Shown one piece after another: positions 9,060 to 18,066 of a DNA stretch of 64,000 nt (positions are counted from its first letter, which is position 1; the number at the start of each line of letters is the position of its first letter). The notes beneath the pieces were generated by a model, which was given only the letters and a program-made list of their open reading frames with translations, was not told the DNA's origin and did no database searches. Position numbers and translations under genes: made by a program. Source of the stretch: Alphaproteobacteria bacterium (GTDB taxonomy: Bacteria > Pseudomonadota > Alphaproteobacteria > Micropepsales > Micropepsaceae); the NCBI GenBank assembly GCA_019247845.1, contig JAFBAL010000042.1:62001-126000 (forward strand). The letters are read 5' to 3'.

Positions 9060-9439
9060 ATGGCAAACGAGTTCGGCAGCACGCGCTGGGCCATCCCGGA
9101 AGGCGATATACCGGGCAAGAGCGTCGCTCCCGACGATCCGGCGCTCGTCAGCCACGAAGCGGCGTGCCTGCTCAATCCGTCCGGCCGCGACGCCGAGGTC
9201 ACGATCACGCTGTTCTTCGAGGACCGCGATCCGGTCGGGCCCTATCGCGTGCGTTGCCGGCGCGGCGCACCAAGCATTTGCGATTCAACGATCTTCAGGA
9301 TCCGCAAGCCGTGCCGCGCGACACGCCTTATGCGTCCCTGATCGAATCCACGGTGCCGATCGTCGTGCAGCACACAAGGCTGGACTCGCGCAACCCGAGC
9401 ATCGCGCTTCTGAGCACGATGGCCTTCCCGCTCAATTGA
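9060..9439 (+). pseudogene. Sensory-rhodopsin-transducer (ASRT) family gene with an internal frameshift
   Basis: Frame one from the ATG at 9060 gives the family N-terminus (WAIPEGDIPGKS, SHEAACLLN, then FFEDRDPVGPYRVR). Homology then jumps frame near 9245-9262 and continues ARRTKHLRFNDL ... PYASLIESTVPIVVQHTRLDS to a TGA at 9437-9439. Joined, this is a complete ~125-residue ASRT domain, named after the soluble transducer of Anabaena sensory rhodopsin. Most bacteria with this domain have no rhodopsin beside it, and none is seen here. One missing or extra base explains it: either a recent pseudogene or a sequencing error. Confidence 0.75.
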
Positions 9440-9469
9440 TAGGCGCCGCCGTCCCGTCTGCCCTTTAAC

Positions 9470-9495
9470 GGAACCCGGGGTTCGCGAGCGGCGTT
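9470..9495 (+). promoter_or_regulatory. EcfG-like general-stress promoter of the act-caa3 operon
   Basis: GGAAC (9470-9474), 17 bp, CGTT (9492-9495) matches the EcfG consensus exactly. It predicts a leader of about 33 nt before the actA ATG at 9538. The -35 element overlaps a small perfect inverted repeat, GAACCC-G-GGGTTC (9471-9483). Confidence 0.5.
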
Positions 9496-9537
9496 TACGA
9501 TCTTTGGGGAGGACTGAGCGCGTCTCAGGCTCAACGT

Positions 9538-10194
9538 ATGGCGCAGCTATTCCGTCCGGGCGCGAACAGCATTGCCGTCGTCGTCCTCGTCGCGATCCTG
9601 GTGGTCCCCGCCGGTGCGCTGACCCTGACCTATTTCCTGTGGAAATCGCCTTACGCCACCGATCAATATCTGACGCCGGCCCAGCCGGTGCCGTTCAGCC
9701 ATGCCCATCACGCGGGCGATCTCGGGCTCGACTGCCGCATGTGCCACACCGGCGTCGAGAAGGCCGCCTTCGCCGGCATCCCCGCGACCCATATCTGCAT
9801 GACCTGCCATTCGCGCATCTGGACCAATGCCGGGATGCTGGCGCCGGTGCGCCACAGCCTGGCCTCGGACACGCCGCTGCATTGGCGGCGCGTCAACCGC
9901 CTGCCCGATTACGTCTTCTTCGATCACAGCATCCACGTCGCCAAGGGCATCGGCTGCTCGGAATGCCATGGGCCCGTGCAGAAGATGGCGCTGATGCGCC
10001 AGGAGCGGCCGCTCACCATGGGCTGGTGCCTGCAATGCCACCGCCATGTCGAGCGCCGCATCCGTCCCAGGGACCAGGTCTTCAACATGGATTGGCGCGC
10101 GCCGCCGGATCAGGACGCGATGGGCCGCGCGCTGATCGCGAAATACTTCATCCACACCGCGCATCTGACGGACTGCTCGACATGTCATCGCTGA
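9538..10194 (+). CDS. actA: Alternative complex III, pentahaem cytochrome c subunit ActA
   Basis: The protein is 218 aa. One N-terminal transmembrane segment (residues ~10-35) anchors a periplasmic domain with exactly five CxxCH haem sites: CRMCH, CMTCH, CSECH, CLQCH and CSTCH, the last at the C-terminus. This is the count in known ActA. The complex oxidises menaquinol or ubiquinol and passes electrons to cytochrome c or directly to an oxidase. It is the first gene of a 12-gene operon and overlaps actB by 13 bp. Confidence 0.92.
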   Translation: MAQLFRPGANSIAVVVLVAILVVPAGALTLTYFLWKSPYATDQYLTPAQPVPFSHAHHAGDLGLDCRMCHTGVEKAAFAGIPATHICMTCHSRIWTNAGMLAPVRHSLASDTPLHWRRVNRLPDYVFFDHSIHVAKGIGCSECHGPVQKMALMRQERPLTMGWCLQCHRHVERRIRPRDQVFNMDWRAPPDQDAMGRALIAKYFIHTAHLTDCSTCHR

Positions 10195-12923
10195 CCGGCA
10201 GCGCGTTGGACCGGCGTTCGGCGCTCAAGCTGCTGGCGGCCGGCATGGCCGCGACGATGGCGCGCTGCAGCCGGCCGAGCGAAGAGATCGTGCCTTACGT
10301 CGACATGCCGGAAGGCCTGGTGGCGGGCGAGCCGATGCGGTTTGCGACGACGTTGACGCTCGGCGGCCACGGACGCGGCTTCGTCGCCGTCGCGGTGGAC
10401 GGGCGCCCCGTCAAGATCGAAGGCAATGCACGCCATCCCTTCAGCCTCGGCGCCACCGACATCTTCGCGGAAGCCCAGGTCCTGTCGCTCTACGATCCCG
10501 AACGGTCGGGCGCGGTCGCCGGCCGCGGCACGACATGGCACGCGTTTGCGCAAGCCTGGACGAGGGCGACGCGGGATCCGTCCGGCTTGGCGCTTTTCAC
10601 CGGACGCGTCACCTCGCCGACCACGCTTGTGCAGATCGATGCCTTGATGAAGCGCTTTCCCGGCCTGCGCCGGTATCGCAGCGAGCCCATCCACGACGAC
10701 GCGGCGCGGGCCGGCAGCAGGCTCGCTTTCGGTCGCGTGGTCGAGGCGCTGCCGCGCTGGGCGGATGCGGATGCGATCCTCGTCCTCGATGGCGATCCGC
10801 TCGGCAACGGCCCCGACCAGCTTCGGATCGCGCGCGCCTATTCCACGCGGCGCGGCGGCAAGCGCCAGCGCATCCATGTCGCCGAGCCTGCCTGGACCTT
10901 GACGGGCGCCGCCGCGGATTTCCGCATCGCACTCGCGCCCGGCGAGGTGCGCGAGGTCGCGCGGAAGATCGCCAACGATCTCGGCGCCGGCCTGGGCGAG
11001 CCGCAATTGTCCGACGCGGCGCGCAAGTTCGCGACACGCGCGAGCGCCGAGCTGCGCGCCGCGCATGGCCGCGCACTGGTGCTGACCGGCGAAGGGCAGG
11101 GCGCCGAGCTGCATGCGCTCTGCCATTGGATGAATGCGCGGTTGGCGGCGCCGGTCGACGCCTTCCCTTCGCAGGACCCGGTTGCGGGCGATCACGTAGG
11201 CGAGATGACGGCCTTCGCGAACGATCTCCACGCCGGACGCATCCGCACTTTGCTGATCGCCGATGCCAATCCCGCCTATGACGCGCCGGACGCGCTCCAC
11301 ATCCCGGCGGGCATCGCCAAGGTGCCGTTCAGCGCCCATATCGGTCTCTACGTGGACGAGACGGCGCAAGCCTGCACCTGGCACCTGCCGCTCAGCCATG
11401 CGCTGGAGAGCTGGGGCGACGCGCGCGCGCCGGACGGCACCGCCTCCATCGTCCAGCCGCTGATCCGGCCGCTGCACCAGACACGGACGTGCGACGAATA
11501 TCTGGCATGGTTCGCGACGGGCAAGCCTGCGAGCGCCCATGCACTGACGCGGGCGGCCTGGCAGGCATCCGATCGAAACTGGCGGCAGATGCTGAGCGAC
11601 GGCGCGGTCGCGAACACGGCCGCGAAGCCCATCACGGTTTCCGTCGCGCGCGTGCCGGACCTGCCGCGCGCCGGTTCCGGGCGCGGCCTGGTGCTTCGCA
11701 TTGCGCCCGATCCGTCGCTGGGGGATGGACGCCACGCCAACAACGCCTGGCTTCAGGAATGCGCAAAGCCTTTCACGCGCCAGGTGTGGGGCAACGCGGT
11801 GCAGATCGCGCCCGAGGATGCGCAGCGCCTGCAGATCGCGGACGAAGGCACGGTCGATGTCACGCTCGATGGACGGACCTTCGCCGCACCCGCCGTGATC
11901 GTGCCCGGGCAGGCCGAAGGCGTGATCGCGGTGACGCTCGGGCATGGCCGTCTCGCCGCCGGACGCATCGGGACCGCCGTCGGCGCGCGCGTCTGCGGCT
12001 TGAGCTTCGCGCGCACGCTGTCCGGCGCAGCCGTCGCGAAGAGTGCCGACAGCCTGCCGTTCCGCTCGCTCCAGGCGCATACGCGGCTGGAAGGGCGCGC
12101 CGAAGACCTGTTCCAGATCTCGGGCGCACACGAGCACGAGCCGAACGAGCCGGGGCTGGACGAGCCGCCGCCCAGCATCCTGCCCACGCCCCAACGCGGC
12201 GAATACGCCTGGGCGATGCTGATCGACACCGATGCCTGCATCGGCTGCAACGCCTGCGTCGTCGCCTGCCAGGCCGAGAACAACGTGCCGGTCGTGGGCC
12301 CCGAGGAGGTGAGCCAGGGCCGCGACATGCACTGGCTGCGCGTCGACAATTACGCGCTGTCGCACAACGGCGCGCTTCGCCACGGCTTCGAGCCGGTGCC
12401 CTGCATGCATTGCGAGCTTGCGCCTTGCGAGCCCGTCTGCCCGGTCGCGGCGTCCGTCCACGATCACGAGGGCTTGAACGTGCAGGTCTACAACCGCTGC
12501 ATCGGCACGCGCTTCTGCGAGGCGAACTGCCCCTACAAGGTGCGCCGCTTCAACTGGTTCGACTATTCCGGCGACCAGGCCTATGCGGAGCAGGGGCCCG
12601 CGCTCGAGCAGCAGCACAATCCCGACGTCTCGGCGCGCGGCCGCGGCGTGATGGAGAAGTGCAACTATTGCCTCCAGCGGGTCAGCCGCGCGCGCAAGAC
12701 CGCGGAGAAAGAGAGCCGCGAGGTCGCGGACGGCGAGATGGTCACCGCCTGCCAGGCCGCATGCCCGACGCGCGCGATCCATTTCGGCAACCTGAACGAC
12801 GCCCAGTCCGACGTCTCGCGGCGCCGCCGCGCACCGCGCCACTATACGCTGCTGGCCGAGCTCAACACCCGTCCGCGCACGACCTATCTGAAGCGCGTCT
12901 TCAACGACGGTGAAGACACATGA
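10182..12923 (+). CDS. actB: Alternative complex III, iron-sulfur / molybdopterin-like subunit ActB
   Basis: The protein is 913 aa. It begins with a Tat-like stretch (DRRSALKLL, residues 10-18) and a lipobox-like Cys, but is shorter at the N-terminus than typical ActB. Residues ~50-640 resemble a molybdopterin oxidoreductase fold that in ActB carries no molybdenum. From residue ~680 on there is a ferredoxin-like part with four Cys clusters: CIGCNACVVAC, CMHCELAPCEPVC, CIGTRFCEANC, and CNYC with CQAAC. It lies between ActA and ActC in the gene order known for the complex. The ATG at 10182 lies inside the 3' end of actA. Confidence 0.92.
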   Translation: MSSLTGSALDRRSALKLLAAGMAATMARCSRPSEEIVPYVDMPEGLVAGEPMRFATTLTLGGHGRGFVAVAVDGRPVKIEGNARHPFSLGATDIFAEAQVLSLYDPERSGAVAGRGTTWHAFAQAWTRATRDPSGLALFTGRVTSPTTLVQIDALMKRFPGLRRYRSEPIHDDAARAGSRLAFGRVVEALPRWADADAILVLDGDPLGNGPDQLRIARAYSTRRGGKRQRIHVAEPAWTLTGAAADFRIALAPGEVREVARKIANDLGAGLGEPQLSDAARKFATRASAELRAAHGRALVLTGEGQGAELHALCHWMNARLAAPVDAFPSQDPVAGDHVGEMTAFANDLHAGRIRTLLIADANPAYDAPDALHIPAGIAKVPFSAHIGLYVDETAQACTWHLPLSHALESWGDARAPDGTASIVQPLIRPLHQTRTCDEYLAWFATGKPASAHALTRAAWQASDRNWRQMLSDGAVANTAAKPITVSVARVPDLPRAGSGRGLVLRIAPDPSLGDGRHANNAWLQECAKPFTRQVWGNAVQIAPEDAQRLQIADEGTVDVTLDGRTFAAPAVIVPGQAEGVIAVTLGHGRLAAGRIGTAVGARVCGLSFARTLSGAAVAKSADSLPFRSLQAHTRLEGRAEDLFQISGAHEHEPNEPGLDEPPPSILPTPQRGEYAWAMLIDTDACIGCNACVVACQAENNVPVVGPEEVSQGRDMHWLRVDNYALSHNGALRHGFEPVPCMHCELAPCEPVCPVAASVHDHEGLNVQVYNRCIGTRFCEANCPYKVRRFNWFDYSGDQAYAEQGPALEQQHNPDVSARGRGVMEKCNYCLQRVSRARKTAEKESREVADGEMVTACQAACPTRAIHFGNLNDAQSDVSRRRRAPRHYTLLAELNTRPRTTYLKRVFNDGEDT

Positions 12924-14257
12924 CGCGCTGGATCGGCGAGGGCATCGACAGCCTGGAAGAGATCGACGCGCGCGTCATCGCGCCCATCGTCGCGCCCAGG
13001 CTCACCTGGCGGTGGTGGCTGGCCTTCGCCTTCTCCGGCAGCCTGACCTTGCTGATGATCGGCACGGTGACGTGGCTCTTCGTCCACGGCATCGGCATCT
13101 TCGGCAACAACACCACGATCGTCTGGGGCTTCCCCATCGCGAACTATGTGTGGTGGCTGGGTATCGGCCATGCCGGGACCTTGATCTCGGCGCTGCTGCT
13201 CGTCACGCGCCAGAAATGGCGCGGCTCGCTCAACCGCTTTGCAGAGACGATGACGCTGTTCGCCGCCTCGATGGCCGGGTTGTTCCCGATCTTCCATCTC
13301 GGCCGGCCTTATTATCTCTACTGGATCGTGCCCTATCCAAACGTCCAGGGGCTTTGGCCGCAATGGCGCAGCGCGCTGGTGTGGGACCTCTGGGCGGTCG
13401 GGACCTATATCACCTTCTCCGCGCTGTTCTGGTATGCGGGCCTGATCCCCGATCTTGCGCTGCTGCGCGAGCGCGCCAAGACCCGCCTCGCACGCAGGAT
13501 CTACGGCGTCTTCGCGCTCGGCTGGCGCGGCTCGCTCAAGCACTGGGAAGTCCATACGCGCTTCTACCGCTATATGGCGGCGCTGGCGGTGCCCCTGGTC
13601 GTGTCGGTGCACAGCATCATCAGCCTCGACTTCGCGGCCAGTCTCGAGCCCGGCTGGTCCGACACCATCTATCCGCCCTATTTCGTCGTCGGTGCGCTCT
13701 ATTCGGGCTTCGCGATGGTGGTGGTGCTGGCGGCGGCGCTGCGCTGGGCCTGCTCGTTCGAGCCGTTCATCACGGTCAACCATTTCGAGATGATCGGGCG
13801 CGTGCTGTTGATGGCCTCGATCATCATGGGCGTGTCCTATGCCAGCGAATGGCTGTGGAGCTGGTACGGCGGCGAGCGGCCCGAGCGGCACCTGGTCGCG
13901 TTCCTGTTCACCGGCCCCTATGCGCCGCTCTATTACTGTCAGCTGCTGTTCAACGTCGTGGTGCCGCAGGCGCTGTGGTTCCGGCGCGTGCGAAGCAACA
14001 TCGCCGCCGTCGTGATCATTTCCATCGTCATCAATATCGGCATGTGGCTGGAGCGCATCCTGATCGTCTGGGCGACGCTGTCGCGCGACTATCTGCCCAG
14101 CGCCTGGCGCATCTTCCTGCCGACCTTCTGGGACTGGGCGCTGCTGTTCGGCTCGCTCGGCGCCTTCATGTTCCTGTTCATGCTGTTCGTGCGCGTCCTG
14201 CCCGCGCTTCCGGCGCATGAGCTGCGCAAGCTCTGGATCGAGGAGCGCGGCGCATGA
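12920..14257 (+). CDS. actC: Alternative complex III, NrfD-like membrane subunit ActC
   Basis: The protein is 445 aa with about ten hydrophobic helices, the NrfD/PsrC type of quinone-binding membrane protein. Recognisable segments are WGFPIANYVWWLGIGHAGTL, FPIFHLGRPYY and the SVHSIISLDFA helix. In the complex it oxidises quinol near the periplasmic face and may take part in proton movement. It overlaps actB and actD by 4 bp each (ATGA), indicating tight translational coupling. Confidence 0.92.
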   Translation: MTRWIGEGIDSLEEIDARVIAPIVAPRLTWRWWLAFAFSGSLTLLMIGTVTWLFVHGIGIFGNNTTIVWGFPIANYVWWLGIGHAGTLISALLLVTRQKWRGSLNRFAETMTLFAASMAGLFPIFHLGRPYYLYWIVPYPNVQGLWPQWRSALVWDLWAVGTYITFSALFWYAGLIPDLALLRERAKTRLARRIYGVFALGWRGSLKHWEVHTRFYRYMAALAVPLVVSVHSIISLDFAASLEPGWSDTIYPPYFVVGALYSGFAMVVVLAAALRWACSFEPFITVNHFEMIGRVLLMASIIMGVSYASEWLWSWYGGERPERHLVAFLFTGPYAPLYYCQLLFNVVVPQALWFRRVRSNIAAVVIISIVINIGMWLERILIVWATLSRDYLPSAWRIFLPTFWDWALLFGSLGAFMFLFMLFVRVLPALPAHELRKLWIEERGA

Positions 14258-14754
14258 CGGTGCTCGCCGAATTCTCGACCGCCCAGGCCGCGACCGATGC
14301 GGTAGCCGCAGCATCGCGCGCGGGGCATCCGGCGCGGGACGTGCTCTCGCCGGTCCCGCTGGAAGGCACGGCAGAGCATCTGGCGCCCTATGCCAAGGGA
14401 AAGATCGGCTGGGTGATGTTCGTTGCCGGTGCTGTGGGCGGCTTGGCCGGCTGGTTCATGCAGTGGTACAGCGCGGTGGTCGACTATCCGATCATCTCCG
14501 GCGGGCGGCCGATGAACAGCTGGCCCGCTTTCCTGCTCGTGCCTTACGAGGCGGCGATCCTGTCCATGGGCGTCGTCGGGCTTCTCGGCTGGATGTGGAT
14601 GTGCGGGCTGCCCAAGCTGTTCCATCCGCTGTTCGCGGCGCCCATCGTGGAGCGCGCGGTGCAGGACAAATGGCTGCTCGTCTTCGAAAGCGCGGATGCG
14701 CACTGGGCCCGCGCGCATCTCGGCGCCGACGCCGTGCACGAGGTGCGCGAATGA
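14254..14754 (+). CDS. actD: Alternative complex III, membrane subunit ActD (DUF3341)
   Basis: The protein is 166 aa, the usual size. A soluble N-terminal part carries the alternating AEFSTAQAATDAVAAA segment typical of ActD. Two transmembrane helices follow (about residues 50-75 and 95-125, KIGWVMFVAGAVGGLAGWFM and ILSMGVVGLLGWMWM). It has no cofactor motif; its known role is structural. It overlaps both neighbours by 4 bp. Confidence 0.88.
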   Translation: MTVLAEFSTAQAATDAVAAASRAGHPARDVLSPVPLEGTAEHLAPYAKGKIGWVMFVAGAVGGLAGWFMQWYSAVVDYPIISGGRPMNSWPAFLLVPYEAAILSMGVVGLLGWMWMCGLPKLFHPLFAAPIVERAVQDKWLLVFESADAHWARAHLGADAVHEVRE

Positions 14755-15245
14755 AAGCGCGCTGGGCCGCACTGTCCGTCCTCGTCCTGCTCGCCGGCTG
14801 CGACGATGAGAGCATGGATACCCAGAACCGCTTGCGCACCTATGCGAAGGGCGACGCGCGGCCGCTGGTCCCGGGCACCGTGGCGCAAGGCGCGCTGGAA
14901 CGCGAGCGCGCCACCCTCGAGCCGCCGCCGGTCGGCCTCGCATTCGTCGAACGCGGGCAGCAGCGCTACGGCATCTATTGCGCGCCGTGCCACGGCTTGG
15001 CGGGCGACGGCGACGGGATCGTCGTCGCGCGCGGCTTCCCCAAGCCTCGGCCGTTCGGCGATCCCAGGCTTCTGCAGGCTTCCGCCGCAGACTTGGTGGA
15101 TGTGATCAGCCACGGCAAGGGCGTCATGTACTCCTTCTCGGACCGCGTCGAGCCCAGGGACCGTTGGGCGATCGTGGCCTATATCCGCGCGCTCCAGCTC
15201 GCCGGCCAAAAAGGTACGGCCCCAAGCGGGAGGGAGGCGCGATGA
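14751..15245 (+). CDS. actE: Alternative complex III, monohaem cytochrome c lipoprotein ActE
   Basis: The protein is 164 aa. A lipoprotein signal ends in LLAGC (Cys ~19), so the mature protein is lipid-anchored in the periplasm. A single haem site CAPCH is at residues 77-81. The predicted axial Met is in KGVMYSFSDRV, followed by the cytochrome c C-terminal helix (RWAIVAYIRALQ). It relays electrons from ActA to the next acceptor, here probably the haem c domain of oxidase subunit II encoded downstream. Confidence 0.9.
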   Translation: MKARWAALSVLVLLAGCDDESMDTQNRLRTYAKGDARPLVPGTVAQGALERERATLEPPPVGLAFVERGQQRYGIYCAPCHGLAGDGDGIVVARGFPKPRPFGDPRLLQASAADLVDVISHGKGVMYSFSDRVEPRDRWAIVAYIRALQLAGQKGTAPSGREAR

Positions 15246-16066
15246 AGATCTGGGTCGCGGTCTTCGTGCTTCTCTCGATGGTGCCGATCGGCAGCCTGGC
15301 GCTGCTGCTCACCCACGGCATCAGCGGCGGACGTTGGGGAAAGGATTTCGCGCCCGTGCTTGTGCCCGCCGCGCGCGCGATGCCGCTGCTGTTCCTCGTC
15401 TTCCTGCCGGTCGTCGTGTTCCGGCCGCAGATCTACGATTGGAGCGCGCTCAAGCTGCCGCACGACGTCTACGCCTATTATCTCAATCCCCCGTTCTTCG
15501 ACGCGCGCACTCTGGTCGGGCTTGCGCTGTGGAGCGCGATGGCCTGGGGCGCGCCGTGGCGCAACCCGGCCTTGGCGGGCATCGGCTTGAGCGTTCACTT
15601 CGTCCTGATGATGTTTCTTCCCGCCGATTGGGTTCTGACGCTCGCGCCCGGCTCGGTATCCGCAGGCTTCGGCATGGGGTTCGGCATCGAGCAGATGTTC
15701 GCCGCGCTGGCATTGGTCGCCGTGCTGGCGCCGCAAGAGGCGGGCCGCTCGACCCGCGACCTCGCGGGCCTCGTGGTCAGCACGCTCCTGGGCGTCGTCT
15801 ACTTCATGTATATGGCGTTCCTCATCACCTGGTACGGCAACGTGCCGGAAAAGATACACTGGTATGTCGTGCGCGCGGGCACCGGCTGGCCGTCTGTGAT
15901 GCTCGCCGCCTTTCTGATCGGCGCGGTAGTGCCGTTCCTCGCGGTCTTGAGCCCCGCCGTGCGCCGCGAGCCGCGGCTGCTGCGCCTCGTGGGGTTGCTC
16001 GCGCTCTTCGGCATCGTGCTGCATGCGATCTGGCTGATCCTGCCGGGAGACGTCCATGCAGGCTGA
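15242..16066 (+). CDS. actF: Alternative complex III, membrane subunit ActF (short form)
   Basis: The protein is 274 aa with about eight hydrophobic helices and no cofactor motif. By position it is ActF, the second NrfD-like membrane subunit, but that protein is usually about 400 residues, so this is a shortened or diverged version. The assignment rests on gene order more than on similarity I can see. It overlaps actE by 4 bp and the next small gene by 11 bp. Confidence 0.75.
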   Translation: MKIWVAVFVLLSMVPIGSLALLLTHGISGGRWGKDFAPVLVPAARAMPLLFLVFLPVVVFRPQIYDWSALKLPHDVYAYYLNPPFFDARTLVGLALWSAMAWGAPWRNPALAGIGLSVHFVLMMFLPADWVLTLAPGSVSAGFGMGFGIEQMFAALALVAVLAPQEAGRSTRDLAGLVVSTLLGVVYFMYMAFLITWYGNVPEKIHWYVVRAGTGWPSVMLAAFLIGAVVPFLAVLSPAVRREPRLLRLVGLLALFGIVLHAIWLILPGDVHAG

Positions 16067-16373
16067 GCTCGGCCGCGGCGAATCTCCTCAGGTGCGCGCA
16101 TCGCGCGTGGTCGCGATCGTGGCCGGCATCATGGCGGTGCTGATGCTGGTCGCGTTCGGGTTCCAGCTTCTGTTCCGCGACCGCATCGGCCAGACCTACG
16201 CGGTGAAGCACGGCTTCCCGGAGCCGGCCGTCATCGCGAACGAGCTGGGCGAACGCGTCGCGCTCGAAGCCGCGCAGAAGCGCAAGCTGCGCGCGATGCA
16301 TATCGACTCCGCCATGAAGTCCGTCGCCGCCAAGGGGCCGCATGCTTTCGATCCCGTCGGAGGCGCGCCATGA
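16056..16373 (+). CDS. Small membrane protein in the act-caa3 operon, unknown
   Basis: The protein is 105 aa. One transmembrane helix (residues ~17-40, VVAIVAGIMAVLMLVAFGFQLLF) is followed by a ~65-residue charged tail predicted to face the periplasm. No haem, copper or Fe-S motif is present. It sits between actF and the SCO gene with overlaps on both sides, so it is certainly co-translated. It may stabilise the Act-caa3 supercomplex or help assembly; this is inference from position only. I do not recognise a named family. Confidence 0.75.
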   Translation: MQAELGRGESPQVRASRVVAIVAGIMAVLMLVAFGFQLLFRDRIGQTYAVKHGFPEPAVIANELGERVALEAAQKRKLRAMHIDSAMKSVAAKGPHAFDPVGGAP

Positions 16374-17128
16374 GGTGGACGGCGGCGCTCTGGCTTGTTC
16401 TCGCGGCGGCGGTCGCGCCGGCGGCGACCGCTTCGGCAGGCTTGTCGCGCGCCGATCTCGCGAGGGTATCGGCCTCTCCGCCGGCGGGTGCGCGCCTCGA
16501 CTTGGCGCTCGAGCTTCGCGACACGAACGGCGCGACGCGCAGCATCGCCGCGCTGCTCGACGGCCGCACAGGATTCGTGACCTTCGTCGACTATACCTGC
16601 AACACCTTGTGCGGCACCGACCTGATGCTGCTGTCGCAGGCGCTGCAGAAGGCCCATGCCGAGGACTATCGGATCCTCGTGGTCGGCATCGATCCCAAGG
16701 ACGATGCACAGGCGGCGCTCGCCATGGCGCGCAAGGAGATGCCCGCCGCGCTTCGGCGCGACACGGTCCTGCTGCTGCCCGACAAGGCTGCGCTGGCGTC
16801 GCTCACGGGGGCGCTCGGGTTCCGCTACACCTACGATGCGGCCATCGACCAGTTCGCGCATCCCGCCGTCGTCTATGTCGTGTCGCCGGAGGGCCGGGTG
16901 CGCGCGACGCTGTCGCCTTTCGCGCTCACCACCGCCGACATGGCTGCGGTGCTGCGCGATCCGCCGCAGGGGCTTTGGCAGCATGTGCGGCTGCTCTGCT
17001 ACGCCTTCGATCCCACGACGGGCCTCTATACCTTGCGCATCGTGCAGGTCCTGAGAGGTGCCGGGGTCCTGACCTTGCTGGCGCTGGCGACGGCCTTGCT
17101 CGTCTGGAACCGGAGGCGCGCCGCATGA
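16370..17128 (+). CDS. SCO1/SenC-type copper chaperone for cytochrome oxidase
   Basis: The protein is 252 aa. It has a signal peptide, then a thioredoxin-fold domain with the copper-binding motif C-N-T-L-C (Cys77 and Cys81) and the distal His164 (QFAHPAVVYVV). Unusually there is a second transmembrane helix at the C-terminus (about residues 225-247), so it may be held in the membrane at both ends or only at the C-terminus after cleavage. SCO proteins deliver copper to the CuA site of subunit II, encoded by the next gene, with which it overlaps by 4 bp. Confidence 0.88.
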   Translation: MRWTAALWLVLAAAVAPAATASAGLSRADLARVSASPPAGARLDLALELRDTNGATRSIAALLDGRTGFVTFVDYTCNTLCGTDLMLLSQALQKAHAEDYRILVVGIDPKDDAQAALAMARKEMPAALRRDTVLLLPDKAALASLTGALGFRYTYDAAIDQFAHPAVVYVVSPEGRVRATLSPFALTTADMAAVLRDPPQGLWQHVRLLCYAFDPTTGLYTLRIVQVLRGAGVLTLLALATALLVWNRRRAA

Positions 17129-18066
17129 GCGCCTGGCGCACCTCCTTGCCGCAAGCCTCCACCGCGGCGGTGCAGGTCGACCATGCCTTCTTCTGGGTCC
17201 TGCTCATTTCCGGGCTCATTCTTTTCGTTCTCCTCGTCCTGATCGTCGGCTTCGTCATCCGCTATCGCCGCGGCTCGCCGGCCTTTCGCGGTCCGCTGCC
17301 GAAGTCGTTCAAGCACGAGCTCGAGATCGGCTGGACGGTCGCCACCACGTTCCTGGCGATCTTCATCTTCTGGTGGTTCACCGCCGGGAACGGGCTGCCG
17401 CCGCGCGCCGCACCGGACCAGCTCGAGGTCCACGTCGTCGCCAAGCAGTGGATGTGGAAGACGCAGCATCCCGACGGCGCGCGCGAGATCGACGCGCTGC
17501 ACATCCCCGTCGGCCGGCAGGTGCGCCTTGTGATGACCTCCCAGGACGTGATCCACAGCTTCTACGCGCCGGCGTTCCGGCTCAAGCAGGACGTGCTCCC
17601 CGGGCGCTCGACCGAGCTGGTGTTCACGCCGACCGAGCTCGGCACCTTCGAGCTGTTCTGCGCGGAATATTGCGGCACGCAGCATTCGCACATGAAAGGC
17701 GAGATCATGGTGATGACGCCCGCCGCCTACCGCGCGTGGCTGCCGCGCCAGCCGCATGGCGATACGCTGGCGCATGAGGGCGAGGCGCTCTATGCCCGCT
17801 TCGGCTGCGGCGCCTGCCATGCGCCGGGCTCGCAGGTCCGGGCGCCCAAGCTCGGCGGACTCTATATGAGCACGGTGCTCCTTCGGGGCGGCGCGAGCGT
17901 CAAAGCCGACGACGCCTATCTCCGCACCGCCATCCTCGAGCCGCGCGACCAGATCGCCTCGGGCTACGACCCGATCATGCCGAGCTATGGCGGGGTCGCG
18001 ACGGCATCCGACGTCGAGGCGCTCGTGGCCTATCTCAAGACGCTCGAGAAAGGCGGCGAGCCATGA
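17125..18066 (+). CDS. ctaC: caa3 cytochrome c oxidase subunit II with fused cytochrome c domain
   Basis: The protein is 313 aa. Two N-terminal transmembrane helices lead to a cupredoxin domain with the CuA ligands: His in DVIHSFY (about residue 143), Cys179, Cys183, His187 and Met190 in the [12 protein letters not shown] segment. A C-terminal class I cytochrome c domain follows, with haem site CGACH (residues 228-232) and a Met in DPIMPSYGG. The fused haem c marks this as a caa3 enzyme that can take electrons straight from ActE. It overlaps the SCO and subunit I genes by 4 bp. Confidence 0.93.
   Translation: MSAWRTSLPQASTAAVQVDHAFFWVLLISGLILFVLLVLIVGFVIRYRRGSPAFRGPLPKSFKHELEIGWTVATTFLAIFIFWWFTAGNGLPPRAAPDQLEVHVVAKQWMWKTQHPDGAREIDALHIPVGRQVRLVMTSQDVIHSFYAPAFRLKQDVLPGRSTELVFTPTELGTFELFCAEYCGTQHSHMKGEIMVMTPAAYRAWLPRQPHGDTLAHEGEALYARFGCGACHAPGSQVRAPKLGGLYMSTVLLRGGASVKADDAYLRTAILEPRDQIASGYDPIMPSYGGVATASDVEALVAYLKTLEKGGEP

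Noticed and set aside
9471..9483. Perfect inverted repeat GAACCC-G-GGGTTC as a repressor operator
   Set aside because: It is short and coincides with the GGAAC -35 element of an EcfG-like promoter, which explains half of it.
10182..12923. ActB as an active molybdenum oxidoreductase
   Set aside because: The gene order and fused ferredoxin part are those of alternative complex III, whose ActB molybdopterin-like domain holds no molybdenum.
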